Origin: Acidobacteriota bacterium
GTDB lineage: Bacteria > Acidobacteriota > Terriglobia > Bryobacterales > Bryobacteraceae
DNA length: 37,519 bases
Assembly (NCBI GenBank): GCA_025352795.1
Contig: JANXSF010000018.1
Coordinates: forward strand, 1 to 37,519
Reading direction: 5' to 3'
In this document: one piece after another, positions 8,765 through 17,586 of the stretch
Numbering within the stretch: position 1 is the stretch's first letter
How the letters are laid out: every line of letters starts with the position of its first letter
Position numbers and translations under genes: made by a program
Notes under the pieces: model-generated
Database searches by the model: none
What the model was told of the DNA's origin: nothing
The model's input: only the letters and a program-made list of their open reading frames with translations

Positions 8765-9031
8765 TCAATCGTTCAGTTTCAATTCGATTGCTTCTTCAGA
8801 CCATTTCGGCTGGGTCAATCGGACGCTGGCAAACAGTAGGATTGCGCCCAGGCCAAGACATGCCGCCTTGCCCCCGGTGGTGGTCAAAAATGCAAAGTTG
8901 GGCAATGCCTGGCTGGTTGCTCCGGCGCAAATTCCACACAGCAATCCGCCCATCATAGCGGTTAGCCGCACTGCCTGAATCCGAAACGAATACTCCGCAA
9001 ATTGCACTACTGCGTTCGATCTGGTTTTCAT
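8765..9031 (-). CDS. Small two-helix membrane protein, unknown function
   Basis: An 88-residue product with two likely membrane helices: about residues 21-44 (a Gly/Ala-rich stretch with MMGGLLCGICAGA) and 49-70 (TTGGKAACLGLGAILLFASV). A very good AGGAGG site stands 6-7 bases before the ATG, which supports a real gene despite its size. It lies upstream of the degenerate GGDEF gene on the same strand and is divergent from the MscS gene, with about 47 bases between. No family is recognised. Confidence 0.7.
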   Translation of the reverse strand: MKTRSNAVVQFAEYSFRIQAVRLTAMMGGLLCGICAGATSQALPNFAFLTTTGGKAACLGLGAILLFASVRLTQPKWSEEAIELKLND

Positions 9032-9078
9032 CCTAATCCTCCTCGTTGTTTCCTTAGTTTATATCCGCTGCGCTACGA

Positions 9079-10821
9079 TTGGGAGCGTTGAAGCTCACCG
9101 CAAACAATTTACGAATCGCCGCCATAACGCTGGTCATTGTGTCCTGCATTGGCGCTTACTATTGGCTGCCAGATTCCACAGCGCTGCCCACTCCCCAAAG
9201 TTCCACCAGTTCTGGCGGGGCAATTCTTATGGACGACATGGCTTATCAAACCGCCCGTCGTCTGGCACCATTTGCCGCCAACCTGGAAGAGCAAAGTCTT
9301 GCCCGTGAGGCGCTGCGTCTGGCGGATCGCGAATTGGATGAAGCTTTCGCCAGCGCTTTGCGCGAAGCCACTGCCCAATCTGACCAACTTTTTCGCGGTC
9401 CATTAAAATCTTTGTCCATGCGCATTACAGAGCACCGAACCAAAGTGGATGTTACTGCAAAAAAGATCGAAGCGCTCACTAAAGTCGCCACGTCCGACGA
9501 TAAAGCTGCCAGCGAATTAGAACGATCCAAAGCTGAGCAAAATCTGAATCAGGATGAGTTAGAGGATTTGCAGCAAGAAGTAATTCGTCAAGGTGGCAAT
9601 CTGCACTTACGAGTAGAAACGGCTATCCATGAACATGAGGCGTCAGAAAACGCAGCCATCCCCTGGCAAGCGGCAACCGCCGAAGTGCCTTCAACTCTTT
9701 GGGCCCAGTTCACTGCATGGCAAACCCTTCGCGATCACCGCCTGGTTGTCGGTCAAGCGTCCAGCCAGGCCCAAGGCAAGGCCGCCAGCCTACTTAAAGA
9801 GCGCAATCAGTTGCAGCAGTTGGTTGCTAAAGAAAAACCAAGTGAACAGGACGATCAGGATACCGCCATGCTGGCCAGGCTTCGTCAACTGTCCGATCAA
9901 AAGAGAACAATCCTCGAATTAGATAAACGATCCGCGCATTGCAAGCAACTGGCCGATACCTATCAACGCTGGACGGCTATTATTGACCACCGCAGTAACT
10001 CCAGTTTACGTTTATTGCTGCGCTCTCTAGCGCTGGTGTTTGCCGTGATTCTGATGGTGCTATTAGCCACCAACGCACTCACCGCTTTCATCGTGAAGCA
10101 GCACGACCGCCGCTTTCATCAACTCCGCGTTGCCGGGTCGGCTGGTCTTCAAGTCATCGGTGTGCTGGCCGTATTACTGATCCTGTTCGGTCCACCAAAA
10201 GATGTTTCCATGGTGCTGGGCTTACTTACTGCCGGACTCACCGTGGCGTTGAAGGATTTCATTCTGGCCTTTTTTGGATGGTTCATTCTGATGGGCAAAA
10301 ACGGCATCAGTCTGGGCGATTGGGTGGAAATTGAAGGTGTTGGTGGCGAAGTAATTGAGTTGGGAATTCTGCATACTGTGTTACTTGAAATGGGCCATTG
10401 GAGCAACGGCAGCCGTCCCACTGGCCGTCGTGTTTCGTTTGGCAATAAGTACGCCATTGAACACCACTTTTTTAATTTCTCAACAGAAGGGCAGTGGCTA
10501 TGGGACGAACTGCAAGTAACTGTGCCAGTAACTGGCGATCCTTACCAGACCGCCCAGTTGATCCGCCAACTAGTAGAAAAGGCCACCGCAGAAGACGCCC
10601 GCCTGGCGGAAGCAGATTGGCAACGGGTGACACATAAATACGGGAATCGTGAATTTTCAGCCAAGCCCGCCGTCGATATGCGTCCATCGGTGAGCCACAT
10701 CAACGTAATCGTGCGCTACATCACTAGGGCGCCCCAACGCTATGAGGTGAAGTCGCGTTTATTCGGGGCCCTGGTTGAGTTACTACAGAAAAATAGCGAT
10801 GTTACAAGAAGATTGAGATAA
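9079..10821 (+). CDS. MscS-family mechanosensitive channel protein
   Basis: A 580-residue membrane protein. Residues 12-30 form an N-terminal helix or signal anchor, 60-300 a long charged coiled-coil region likely in the periplasm, and helices follow at about 315-338, 355-372 and 375-405. The last is the Gly/Ala-rich pore helix (VLGLLTAGLTVALKDF). After it comes the MscS beta domain, ISLGDWVEIEGVGGEVIELG, and an alpha/beta C-terminal domain. The family releases solutes on membrane tension. The start is uncertain: TTG at 9079 or 9088, with no convincing ribosome site for either. The large N-terminal domain recalls MscK/YbiO-type channels. Confidence 0.88.
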   Translation: MGALKLTANNLRIAAITLVIVSCIGAYYWLPDSTALPTPQSSTSSGGAILMDDMAYQTARRLAPFAANLEEQSLAREALRLADRELDEAFASALREATAQSDQLFRGPLKSLSMRITEHRTKVDVTAKKIEALTKVATSDDKAASELERSKAEQNLNQDELEDLQQEVIRQGGNLHLRVETAIHEHEASENAAIPWQAATAEVPSTLWAQFTAWQTLRDHRLVVGQASSQAQGKAASLLKERNQLQQLVAKEKPSEQDDQDTAMLARLRQLSDQKRTILELDKRSAHCKQLADTYQRWTAIIDHRSNSSLRLLLRSLALVFAVILMVLLATNALTAFIVKQHDRRFHQLRVAGSAGLQVIGVLAVLLILFGPPKDVSMVLGLLTAGLTVALKDFILAFFGWFILMGKNGISLGDWVEIEGVGGEVIELGILHTVLLEMGHWSNGSRPTGRRVSFGNKYAIEHHFFNFSTEGQWLWDELQVTVPVTGDPYQTAQLIRQLVEKATAEDARLAEADWQRVTHKYGNREFSAKPAVDMRPSVSHINVIVRYITRAPQRYEVKSRLFGALVELLQKNSDVTRRLR

Positions 10822-11274
10822 GTAAACACGAATTACTTGGTCTGCATAACTCAATCCAAATGGTTTCTTGTCGCAAATAGAATGCTCAAGCAGCCTTCAA
10901 GTTAGACCGCTAAAGCCATTAACCCATCCGAAAAATACTTACCCAGCACAAGCCGAGGAAGTTTGTACAATCTGCAGTAAGTTAGTACCCCAGTGCTACG
11001 GCCAGAATAGGGTTTTAGGAGAAAAATGCCCTAGATTGATGAATTTGAGTGGAGCCTGTAATAAGTTTAATCTAGTAAGACGATAGCTCTACAAAGGCAG
11101 AAATAGGCTATGGGAATCTGGGAAGTATTAAAATGATGTTATTTTCTTGCTGTAAAAACTCCGGTCGTGGTACGAATGGTACCTCACATATAAAGCTTCA
11201 AAGAAAGCGAGCGTCCTCCCGGACGTGTCTTATTAAGCAAGATGGTCCAACTTTTCAGTGCGGAGGTGTGTCCT
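10822..11274. other. Gene-free stretch before the acyltransferase cluster
   Basis: No convincing reading frame is present; the one open stretch (10868-11086) has an unlikely composition and no ribosome site. A short perfect inverted repeat, GGTAC-GAATG-GTACC, lies at 11169-11183, about 90 bases before the cluster start, and could be an operator. It does not match the CTG-N10-CAG pattern of lux boxes. Confidence 0.4.
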
Positions 11275-12135
11275 ATGATGTTTACTAAGCTGTTGCACTC
11301 TCCGAACAGGCGTCTTGCATTGCTAGCCCCGGCAACGTGTTACGTACCAGATGCTTTTCGGCACGCTGAGACCGATCACAAAAGACACGATATCCTACTG
11401 CGGGAAATGCAGAAGTTACGTGGGGCAATTTACCTTAAGGATGGTGCCATAGAACCATGGCAGCTTACTAAGGATGGTTGCCACAAAGTGGAGGAAGACT
11501 ACGATAGCTGGCATCTTCTTTTGTTGGGGGAGAAAGGACAGATTATAGGCTGTGCCCGTTATCTTCACTACGAGAATACGGTTTCGTTTTCTGAAATCGG
11601 TCTGGACAATTCCGCTCTAGGGCAAAGTCAGGATTGGGGTCACAAGTTGAGAGCTGGCGTGGACGCCGAATTGGCCACTGCCCGCCAACAGGAACTTGCC
11701 TATGTGAAAGTAGGTGGTTGGGCGCTGTGTGAAACATTACGGAATACAACGGAAGGCTTGTCCATTGCGTTGGCCACTTGGGGGCTCGCGCAATTGTTGG
11801 GAGGGTGTCTTGGAATTGCCACTGTGACAAAGCGTCACTCCTCGTCTTCCATACTGCGAAAGCTGGGTGGGCGGTCATTAGAGGCAAACGGAATTGAGCT
11901 TCCCACTTATTACGATCCTGAATATAAATGCGAAATGGAGATCCTTCGGTTTGACTCGCGCATGCCAAACCCGCGTTACGAGGAATGGGTTTGTCAAAGT
12001 AGGACCGGCTTGCTATCTATTCCGGTAATCTGCGGAAACGGGGGGACCGACCGATGGAACGATTACGGTGCCACTATCGGCATTGCTAACCGGCGAAACT
12101 ACTCGCTCCAGTTACAAACGCAGTCCGCTTCCTAA
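11275..12135 (+). CDS. GNAT acyltransferase, N-acyl amino acid / autoinducer synthase-like
   Basis: A 286-residue protein with the autoinducer-synthase version of the GNAT fold. Seen in order are an N-terminal arginine-rich helix (LLREMQKLRGAIYLKDGAI), the D..SWHLL strand at 77-83, GQIIGCARY at 89-96, a SEIGL segment near 107-110, and the core YVKVGGWALCETLRNT followed by a helix and AQLLGG. FeeM-type N-acyl-amino-acid synthases and LuxI enzymes share this layout and transfer a fatty acyl group from acyl-ACP to an amine. The substrate amine cannot be read. The ATG at 11275 has GGAGG 8 bases upstream, so I preferred it to the in-frame ATG at 11242. First gene of a four-gene plus-strand cluster. 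Confidence 0.8.
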   Translation: MMFTKLLHSPNRRLALLAPATCYVPDAFRHAETDHKRHDILLREMQKLRGAIYLKDGAIEPWQLTKDGCHKVEEDYDSWHLLLLGEKGQIIGCARYLHYENTVSFSEIGLDNSALGQSQDWGHKLRAGVDAELATARQQELAYVKVGGWALCETLRNTTEGLSIALATWGLAQLLGGCLGIATVTKRHSSSSILRKLGGRSLEANGIELPTYYDPEYKCEMEILRFDSRMPNPRYEEWVCQSRTGLLSIPVICGNGGTDRWNDYGATIGIANRRNYSLQLQTQSAS

Positions 12136-12139
12136 CCCA

Positions 12140-13837
12140 ATGCAACGAGTAGTCAATAGCGTTTTTCACGAATGGGCCGCCGTTCTTGGTGCCAGTAATG
12201 TGATCACCAGTCGGGAAGCACTTAAATCCGCTGAAACCGCCACGTTCGCAACTTCGCAGCAAGTGCCGGCGATACTGCGTCCCGCTACGCGCGAAGAAGT
12301 GCAGGAATGTCTTCGGATTGCTAACCGGTTTAATGTTCCCGTCTATCCTATTAGCAGCGGCAAGAATTGGGGGTATGGGTCACGGGTTCCCGCAGCGGGT
12401 GCTTGCGCTTTACTCGACTTGGGACGGATGGGGCGTATCCTCGATTTCGACGAACAGCTTGCTTATGTAACCGTTGAACCAGGGGTTACGCAAAAGCAGC
12501 TGTATGAATACCTCAAGACACGTAAGTCAAAGCTTTGGATGGATGCCACCGGTTCCAGTCCGGATTGTAGCTTGATCGGAAACACGGTGGAACGTGGTTT
12601 CGGCCATACACCCTATGGCGACCATTTTGCTCATGTGTGTGGGCTGGAAATTGTTCTTCCCAACGGCGAAGTGGTAGAAACTGGTTTCTCCCGCTTTGCC
12701 GGGGCCAAAGCTGGCGATTCATACCGGTGGGGAGTCGGCCCCAGCATTGACGGTCTTTTTTCGCAATCGAACCTTGGCATTGTTACCCGGATGACCATCT
12801 GGCTGATGCCCGCCCCCGCCCATTTTCAAGCTTTTTACTTCAGTTGCAACCGTGACGAGGATCTGGCTAGTGTGGTTGAGGCGCTACGTCCTTTGCGCCT
12901 CAACGGCACTCTGCGCAGCTCCGCACATATTGCCAACGACTATAAAGTACTCTCCTCCCTGCAGCAGTATCCATGGGAAGAAACCGGGGGCCAAACACCA
13001 CTTGAACCTTCTGCCATGGCCGCCTTCCGCAAGAAAGGAAGTTTTGGGTGCTGGAGCGGCTCCGGGGCGTTGTACGGTACGCGCCGCCAAGTGGCTGAAG
13101 CCCGCCGCCTGGTCCGCAAAGCTCTTCGAGGCAAGGTCGCCAAGCTACAATTCCTGGATGACCGAACTTTAAAGCTCGCCAGCCGATTCGCCAAACCTTT
13201 TGGTTGGTTCACCGGCTGGGATCTTAGTCGGACGCTGGAACTGGTTAGGCCTACTTATGGGTTAATGAAGGGCATTCCTACCAATGTTCCGGCAGCCAGC
13301 ACTTATTGGAGGAAACGCACACCTCCCCCCGCAGACCCCAATCCCGACAGGGACGGCTGTGGCCTGCTGTGGTGCTCTCCCGTAGCGCCAATGGAGGGTG
13401 GGCACGCATTAGCCATCTGTGAAATCGCCCAGCGTACCCTGCTGGAATTTGGATTTGAACCAATGATATCCGTGACGTTACTCACGGAACGGTCTCTATC
13501 CTGCGTAATTTCAATTGCTTACGACCGTTCTATCCTCGGTGAGGATAAAAAAGCGATGGAATGCCACCACGCTTTGCACGATCGTCTTATGCAAGAGGGA
13601 TATCATTCGTATCGGTTAGGAATCCAATCGATGGATGGGTTGCATGGCGAAACCGGATATAACCGGCTCTTACAGGCGATTAAAGGCGTCTGCGACCCTA
13701 ATGATATCCTTGCGCCCGGTCGATATTCTGGGAAAGCTATTGGAAAGCGGTCAAAGGTGTCGACGGCCACCCCCGCAATCCAGGATGTAGAGAGTCTTCC
13801 GGCTGTCACCGCAGCGATGTGCGAGCGCGTTCCTTAA
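12140..13837 (+). CDS. FAD-linked oxidase, VAO/4-cresol dehydrogenase type
   Basis: A 565-residue flavoenzyme of the vanillyl-alcohol-oxidase fold. The FAD-binding half shows VPAILRPATREEVQECLRIA, then VYPISSGKNWGYGSR, ALLDLGRMGRI and VTVEPGVTQKQLYEYL, and later GNTVERGFGHTPYGDHFAHV. The C-terminus ends with the typical CDPNDILAPGRYS. The closest relatives I can name by motif are 4-cresol dehydrogenase, vanillyl-alcohol and eugenol oxidases, which oxidise para-substituted phenols at the benzylic carbon. I chose ATG 12140, 4 bases after the acyltransferase stop, because the GTG at 12068 would need a 68-base overlap; neither has a strong ribosome site. Its place suggests oxidation of the N-acyl product, perhaps a tyrosine derivative (inference). 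Confidence 0.88.
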   Translation: MQRVVNSVFHEWAAVLGASNVITSREALKSAETATFATSQQVPAILRPATREEVQECLRIANRFNVPVYPISSGKNWGYGSRVPAAGACALLDLGRMGRILDFDEQLAYVTVEPGVTQKQLYEYLKTRKSKLWMDATGSSPDCSLIGNTVERGFGHTPYGDHFAHVCGLEIVLPNGEVVETGFSRFAGAKAGDSYRWGVGPSIDGLFSQSNLGIVTRMTIWLMPAPAHFQAFYFSCNRDEDLASVVEALRPLRLNGTLRSSAHIANDYKVLSSLQQYPWEETGGQTPLEPSAMAAFRKKGSFGCWSGSGALYGTRRQVAEARRLVRKALRGKVAKLQFLDDRTLKLASRFAKPFGWFTGWDLSRTLELVRPTYGLMKGIPTNVPAASTYWRKRTPPPADPNPDRDGCGLLWCSPVAPMEGGHALAICEIAQRTLLEFGFEPMISVTLLTERSLSCVISIAYDRSILGEDKKAMECHHALHDRLMQEGYHSYRLGIQSMDGLHGETGYNRLLQAIKGVCDPNDILAPGRYSGKAIGKRSKVSTATPAIQDVESLPAVTAAMCERVP

Positions 13838-13900
13838 AAGCGTAAAGTCCTCGCCGCGGGCTACCGAGCGGGAACTCCGTATTTTGAAGAAGGTCTGCTT

Positions 13901-14926
13901 GTGAATGCTGAGACAAGTCCACTCGTTCTTACCGATGAATTCGCGGTTCTTAGTGCAGAAACTCAGGCGGCGCGGCTATTGAGTGATTTACATCAGCCAA
14001 ACCCGCGCATATATTGGGCTGACCTGATTCTTACCACTTTCGCCGGTTGGACCTTCCTCCTGGTTGCCCTGCACACCAGCCTCGCATGGCAAACAGCACT
14101 TGCGCTTGCTCTGTCTTCTATGGCTTTCTATCGTGGTCTGTGTTTCATCCACGAAATAGCCCACATCCGAAAACTTTTGCTGCCTGGATTTGAAACCACC
14201 TGGAACCTTGTACTTGGTGTTCCACTTCTGATGCCATCTATCGTCTACGTGGGCGTTCACCAGAACCACCACATGGTATCGACTTACGGGACGGAAAACG
14301 ACCCGGAATATATGCCTTTTGCAGGCAATCGATTGATGGTGCTGGTGTTCCTACTGCAAAGCGTACTCTTACCCGCGTTGATGCTGCTGCGGTTTCTTGT
14401 ACTGGCTCCAGTTGGACTGGCAGTGCCTGTTTTCCATCTTTGGCTGGCACAAAAAGCTACTGCGCTATCTATGAATGTGAAGTACCGACGGCAGGTTAAC
14501 GCTGCGACTCTTGCCCGCATTGGACGATGGGAAATGGTGATTCTGTTCTGCTGGGGGGCAGGATTTTCGCTGGCGTTTAGAGGAATGCTTCCCTGGCGAT
14601 TTTTCGCCTTTTGGTATGTCATCCACGCCTCCATCAGTCTGATTAATACACTTCGGACTTTGGCGGCACACCGCTACGATACTACTGGCGAACCGCGCGA
14701 TAGAGCGGCACAGTTACGGGATTCAGTGGATATTCCAGGAGGGCTGTGGAGTGAATTGTGGGCTCCGGTAGGGTTACGATATCACGCGGTTCATCACTTC
14801 TTTCCCGGCATTCCATACCATAATTTGGGCAAAGCATATAGTCGGCTCACCAAAGCTTTGCCAGCTTACCGGGACATAAGCAAACCCAGCCTCGCGGCGT
14901 CATTGCGAGATCTGGTAGGTCTGTAG
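13901..14926 (+). CDS. Membrane fatty-acid desaturase
   Basis: A 341-residue integral membrane di-iron enzyme. The three histidine boxes are present: HEIAH at 84-88, HQNHH at 120-124 and HAVHH at 295-299, with an extra LAAHRY (H257). Hydrophobic segments at about 42-78, 100-118, 145-182 and 210-250 fit the usual four helices. The family introduces a double bond or hydroxyl into acyl chains at the cytoplasmic face. The start is GTG at 13901 with AAGAAGG 7 bases upstream. It follows the flavoenzyme by 63 bases and its stop is one base before the glycosyltransferase ATG. It probably modifies the acyl chain of the cluster product, but a role in membrane lipids cannot be excluded. Confidence 0.92.
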   Translation: MNAETSPLVLTDEFAVLSAETQAARLLSDLHQPNPRIYWADLILTTFAGWTFLLVALHTSLAWQTALALALSSMAFYRGLCFIHEIAHIRKLLLPGFETTWNLVLGVPLLMPSIVYVGVHQNHHMVSTYGTENDPEYMPFAGNRLMVLVFLLQSVLLPALMLLRFLVLAPVGLAVPVFHLWLAQKATALSMNVKYRRQVNAATLARIGRWEMVILFCWGAGFSLAFRGMLPWRFFAFWYVIHASISLINTLRTLAAHRYDTTGEPRDRAAQLRDSVDIPGGLWSELWAPVGLRYHAVHHFFPGIPYHNLGKAYSRLTKALPAYRDISKPSLAASLRDLVGL

Positions 14927-14927
14927 T

Positions 14928-16178
14928 ATGGCGCATTTTGGTATTATCAGCCCGCCCGTTCCTGGCCACTTAAACCCTTTTAGCGCACTGGGACATGAAC
15001 TACGACGGCGCCAACATTCTGTTACTTTCTTCCACATAGAAGATCTGGCACCGCGAATTCTATCGGAAGGTTTTGGGTTTTGCGCAATTGGCCAACAGGA
15101 CCACCCGTTAGGATCCCTGCCTGAATCGCTTTCCTTACTAGGGAAGCTGGATGGCCTGGAGGCGCTTCGATTCACAGTACGGGCAGTGGAGCAAATGACC
15201 GAGGCGTTTTGCAGAGATGCTCCAAAAGCCATTCGCCGCGCTGGTGTAGATGCATTGCTGGTAGATCAAACTGAGCCTGCTGGAGGTGCAATTGCCGACC
15301 ATTTGGGAATCCCATTTGTTACCATTTGCAATGCCCTGACACTGAATCGCGAGATTCGCGTTCCACCTGGCTTTTCTCCCTGGCCGCATGAGGAATCCTT
15401 ATGGGCCCAACTGCGTAATTTTGCAGGCTATACGGCAGCAGATGTTCTGTTGCGGCGCATTATTGGGATTGTGAACCGGTATCGCAGGCAGTGGGGTCTC
15501 CCCGCGCAATTCTGTGCCGATCAATCTTTTTCCACTCTCGCTCAGATCAGCCAGCAGCCTCCGGCTTTTGACTATCCCAGGAAGGAGTTACCCCAGTGCT
15601 TTCATTATGTTGGACCGCTGCGCTACTTTCCGCCGGGACGTGAGATACAGTTCCCCTGGCACCAACTGGACGGTAGACCGCTAGTTTATGCATCACTGGG
15701 TACGTTGCAAAATGGTAGAACTGTGGTGTTTCGTCAGATAATTGAAGCCTGCCGCCCGCTGAAAGTCCAATTGGTCATCAGTCATGCCGGTGGGCTCAGT
15801 CCGGAAATAATCGCTGAGTTCTCAAATTCAGCCTTGGTGGTGCCGTATGCTCCCCAACAGGAACTTTTAAAGAAAGCCAGTTTAACCATTACCCATGCGG
15901 GTCTGAACACGGTACTGGATAGTTTAAGTCAAGCTGTTCCAGCTATCGCCATACCGATCACCTACGAACAGCCAGCCATTGCCGCTCGCTTGAGTTGGAC
16001 AGGTGCAGGCAGTGTATTACCTCTTAAAAAACTTACTACACCCGCGTTGCAAGGAATAATGCAAAGGTTGCTTACAGAGCAGAGTTATTATGACAGAGCC
16101 CAAACGGTAGCTGATTCTATTCGGACAGCCGGTGGGGTGGTGCGAGCTGGAAATATAATCGAAGAAGTATGTTGTTAA
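14928..16178 (+). CDS. GT1 family glycosyltransferase (MGT/CrtX-like)
   Basis: A 416-residue GT-B enzyme. The N-terminal half carries PPVPGHLNPF with the catalytic-base-type H14. The C-terminal half has LVYASLGTLQ (251-260), VVPYAPQQELL and the sugar-nucleotide signature THAGLNTVLDSL (322-333) with PITYEQPAIAARL. This last segment is very like zeaxanthin glucosyltransferases and macrolide glycosyltransferases, which put a sugar from UDP-glucose on a hydroxyl of a lipophilic acceptor. No carotenoid genes are nearby, so I infer the acceptor is the product of the three preceding genes. It is joined to the desaturase with only one base between. Confidence 0.92.
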   Translation: MAHFGIISPPVPGHLNPFSALGHELRRRQHSVTFFHIEDLAPRILSEGFGFCAIGQQDHPLGSLPESLSLLGKLDGLEALRFTVRAVEQMTEAFCRDAPKAIRRAGVDALLVDQTEPAGGAIADHLGIPFVTICNALTLNREIRVPPGFSPWPHEESLWAQLRNFAGYTAADVLLRRIIGIVNRYRRQWGLPAQFCADQSFSTLAQISQQPPAFDYPRKELPQCFHYVGPLRYFPPGREIQFPWHQLDGRPLVYASLGTLQNGRTVVFRQIIEACRPLKVQLVISHAGGLSPEIIAEFSNSALVVPYAPQQELLKKASLTITHAGLNTVLDSLSQAVPAIAIPITYEQPAIAARLSWTGAGSVLPLKKLTTPALQGIMQRLLTEQSYYDRAQTVADSIRTAGGVVRAGNIIEEVCC

Positions 16179-16182
16179 AAAG

Positions 16183-16210
16183 AGGAGCTCTCTACTTAGA
16201 GGGAGCTCCT
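16183..16210. terminator. Hairpin between glycosyltransferase and PEP-CTERM genes
   Basis: AGGAGCTC (16183-16190) pairs with GAGCTCCT (16203-16210), with further partial pairing in the 12-base loop. It begins 4 bases after the glycosyltransferase stop. No T-run follows on the plus strand, so an intrinsic terminator is only possible. Confidence 0.5.
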
Positions 16211-16279
16211 GTTGTGTGGAGAGGGGTGGATCCCACTTCACGTCGACAAAAATTGCATTAAAACTGTATTAGGACTCAA

Positions 16280-17029
16280 TTACTTAGACTTAGTGGACCG
16301 TTTGCGATAGGCACCCATTCCAATAAGCCCGCCACCAATGCACATCAGCAAAATGCTGGACGACTCTGGAACAGAGCTGTATGTGGCTGAATACGAAGAA
16401 GCAATACTCCCTCCACTATTCAGGGTCGCAGCGACGGCACCAATGTTGGTACCCAAAAGTTGTGTGCTGTAAAGCCCTGTCCCTGCAGTTAGTGTTGTTG
16501 CATCCAAGCCATTCTGGAAGGAGCCAAACAGGGCAAAATCCACTGCAACACCAAGAGTCGTGTTCGTTAACGTGAAACTTCCCAAAGTGCAGGGCGAATT
16601 CAATGCAGGATTGCCAACGCATGCTGGCGCAGTTGGGGCAATGATGCCAGCCAAATCGAAATACAGGGCACCAAACGTTGGTGCTGTAAAAAGGTCAAGA
16701 AATCGGGAAACCACTGGTGGACCATTTAAGTCTTTTACGGTCCCAATATAAAAGGGTGGATTGCCGCCGAAGAGTCCCGCAAAGAACCCAGTCGATGGGC
16801 TGTTAGTATTAAATGTCCCCGTAGTTGGTCCATTTGAACTCCAATCGATAAATAAGCCACCGACTGTCACCGAGCCAGATATATTAAATGTTCCATAAAT
16901 CGGCGCTGCCGAGGCACTGAAGCCGCCAAATGTTAACAAAGCAGTCAAAATAGACACCTTGTGAATTATTCTCTTGTTGTGCGAGCCGAATCTAACCTGG
17001 CTTGCCAACGTTGTAGTGAGCTGTTTCAT
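16280..17029 (-). CDS. PEP-CTERM sorting-domain protein
   Basis: A 249-residue secreted protein. After a signal peptide (hydrophobic stretch VSILTALLTFGGFSASA) comes a Gly/Thr/Ser-rich beta region with few charges. The C-terminus is the sorting signal: VPESSSILLM, a hydrophobic helix IGGGLIGMG and a basic tail AYRKRSTKSK. In PEP-CTERM systems an exosortase cleaves at this motif and the protein is exported with the exopolysaccharide matrix. AAGGAGG 5 bases before the ATG at 17029 fixes the start. No exosortase is seen in the window; it must be elsewhere if the tag works. The gene converges on the acyltransferase cluster. Confidence 0.88.
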   Translation of the reverse strand: MKQLTTTLASQVRFGSHNKRIIHKVSILTALLTFGGFSASAAPIYGTFNISGSVTVGGLFIDWSSNGPTTGTFNTNSPSTGFFAGLFGGNPPFYIGTVKDLNGPPVVSRFLDLFTAPTFGALYFDLAGIIAPTAPACVGNPALNSPCTLGSFTLTNTTLGVAVDFALFGSFQNGLDATTLTAGTGLYSTQLLGTNIGAVAATLNSGGSIASSYSATYSSVPESSSILLMCIGGGLIGMGAYRKRSTKSK

Positions 17030-17417
17030 TGTTCCTCCTTGAACTAAAAGCATTCGCTTCCATGCGGGAGCATCTTGCTAAATATAATAAACTAAGTTAA
17101 ACCCTATTGTTGCCGCTAATTTTACACTTTTTTTACAATCTTACTAAGGTCTTCTACTCCTTCAATTACTATAAGCAAGCCAATGACCAAATAGCCCCTC
17201 GGAGCAAAATCCTAGTACGCCCTATTTTGAATCAGTTCTTTACAAGCATATTGTGCGGGTTGCCGTAGTAGGTTGAAGACTGTCGGTAGACGCAAATTTG
17301 ACCGTATTTGGTCAAATGAATAAAAACTTAATTAAAAACTCTGCACTTCTTGCGCTCGATTTGATCTGATAGGTCACTCATTTTTAGTGCACCACTTATC
17401 TGCAGCAATAGTTGCAG
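17030..17417. other. AT-rich region upstream of PEP-CTERM gene with inverted repeat
   Basis: No gene is seen. An 8-bp perfect inverted repeat, ATTTGACC (17296-17303) and GGTCAAAT (17310-17317), has a 6-base spacer. It sits about 270 bases before the PEP-CTERM start and 100 bases after the YHS remnant. It could be a regulator site or a hairpin ending the unit that reads in from the right. Confidence 0.4.
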
Positions 17418-17586
17418 CTATGCCCTTGCCGCTGCGTGCACATACTGCGCGGGGCTCGCATCAAACTTTTCTTGACAGCCCGGTCCCGCAAAAATAATAC
17501 GTTTTGTTTTTGTACTGACTGGTTGGTGAAGCCTTATCGACTTTTACATCCATGCCGCAAACCGGGCAATTTTCAATTTTGTCCAT
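17418..17586 (-). pseudogene. YHS-domain protein broken by a one-base insertion
   Basis: From the ATG at 17586, preceded by GAGGAG at good distance, the frame reads MDKIENCPVCGMDVKV then QYKNKTYYFCG, a clear YHS domain, and stops at 17461 after 41 residues. One extra G in the GGG run (CCC at 17485-17487 on the plus strand) explains this. Removing it continues as GPGCQEKFDASPAQYV and ends at a TAG at 17418, giving the normal 55-residue protein. YHS domains carry the cysteines of CPVCGM and FCGPGC and are found in metal-handling proteins and copper ATPases. It may be a true mutation or a sequencing error. It is the last gene behind the sigma/DoxX/SRPBCC group. Confidence 0.8.

Noticed and set aside
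10868-11086. 72-codon open frame upstream of the acyltransferase cluster
   Set aside because: No ribosome site, odd composition and no recognisable pattern; treated as non-coding.
11169-11183. Inverted repeat as a possible lux box
   Set aside because: The GGTAC-N5-GTACC pattern does not match lux boxes, and no LuxR-type gene is in the window.
14928-16178. Carotenoid glucosyltransferase crtX
   Set aside because: The signature is similar, but no carotenoid synthesis gene is nearby and the acceptor is not determined.
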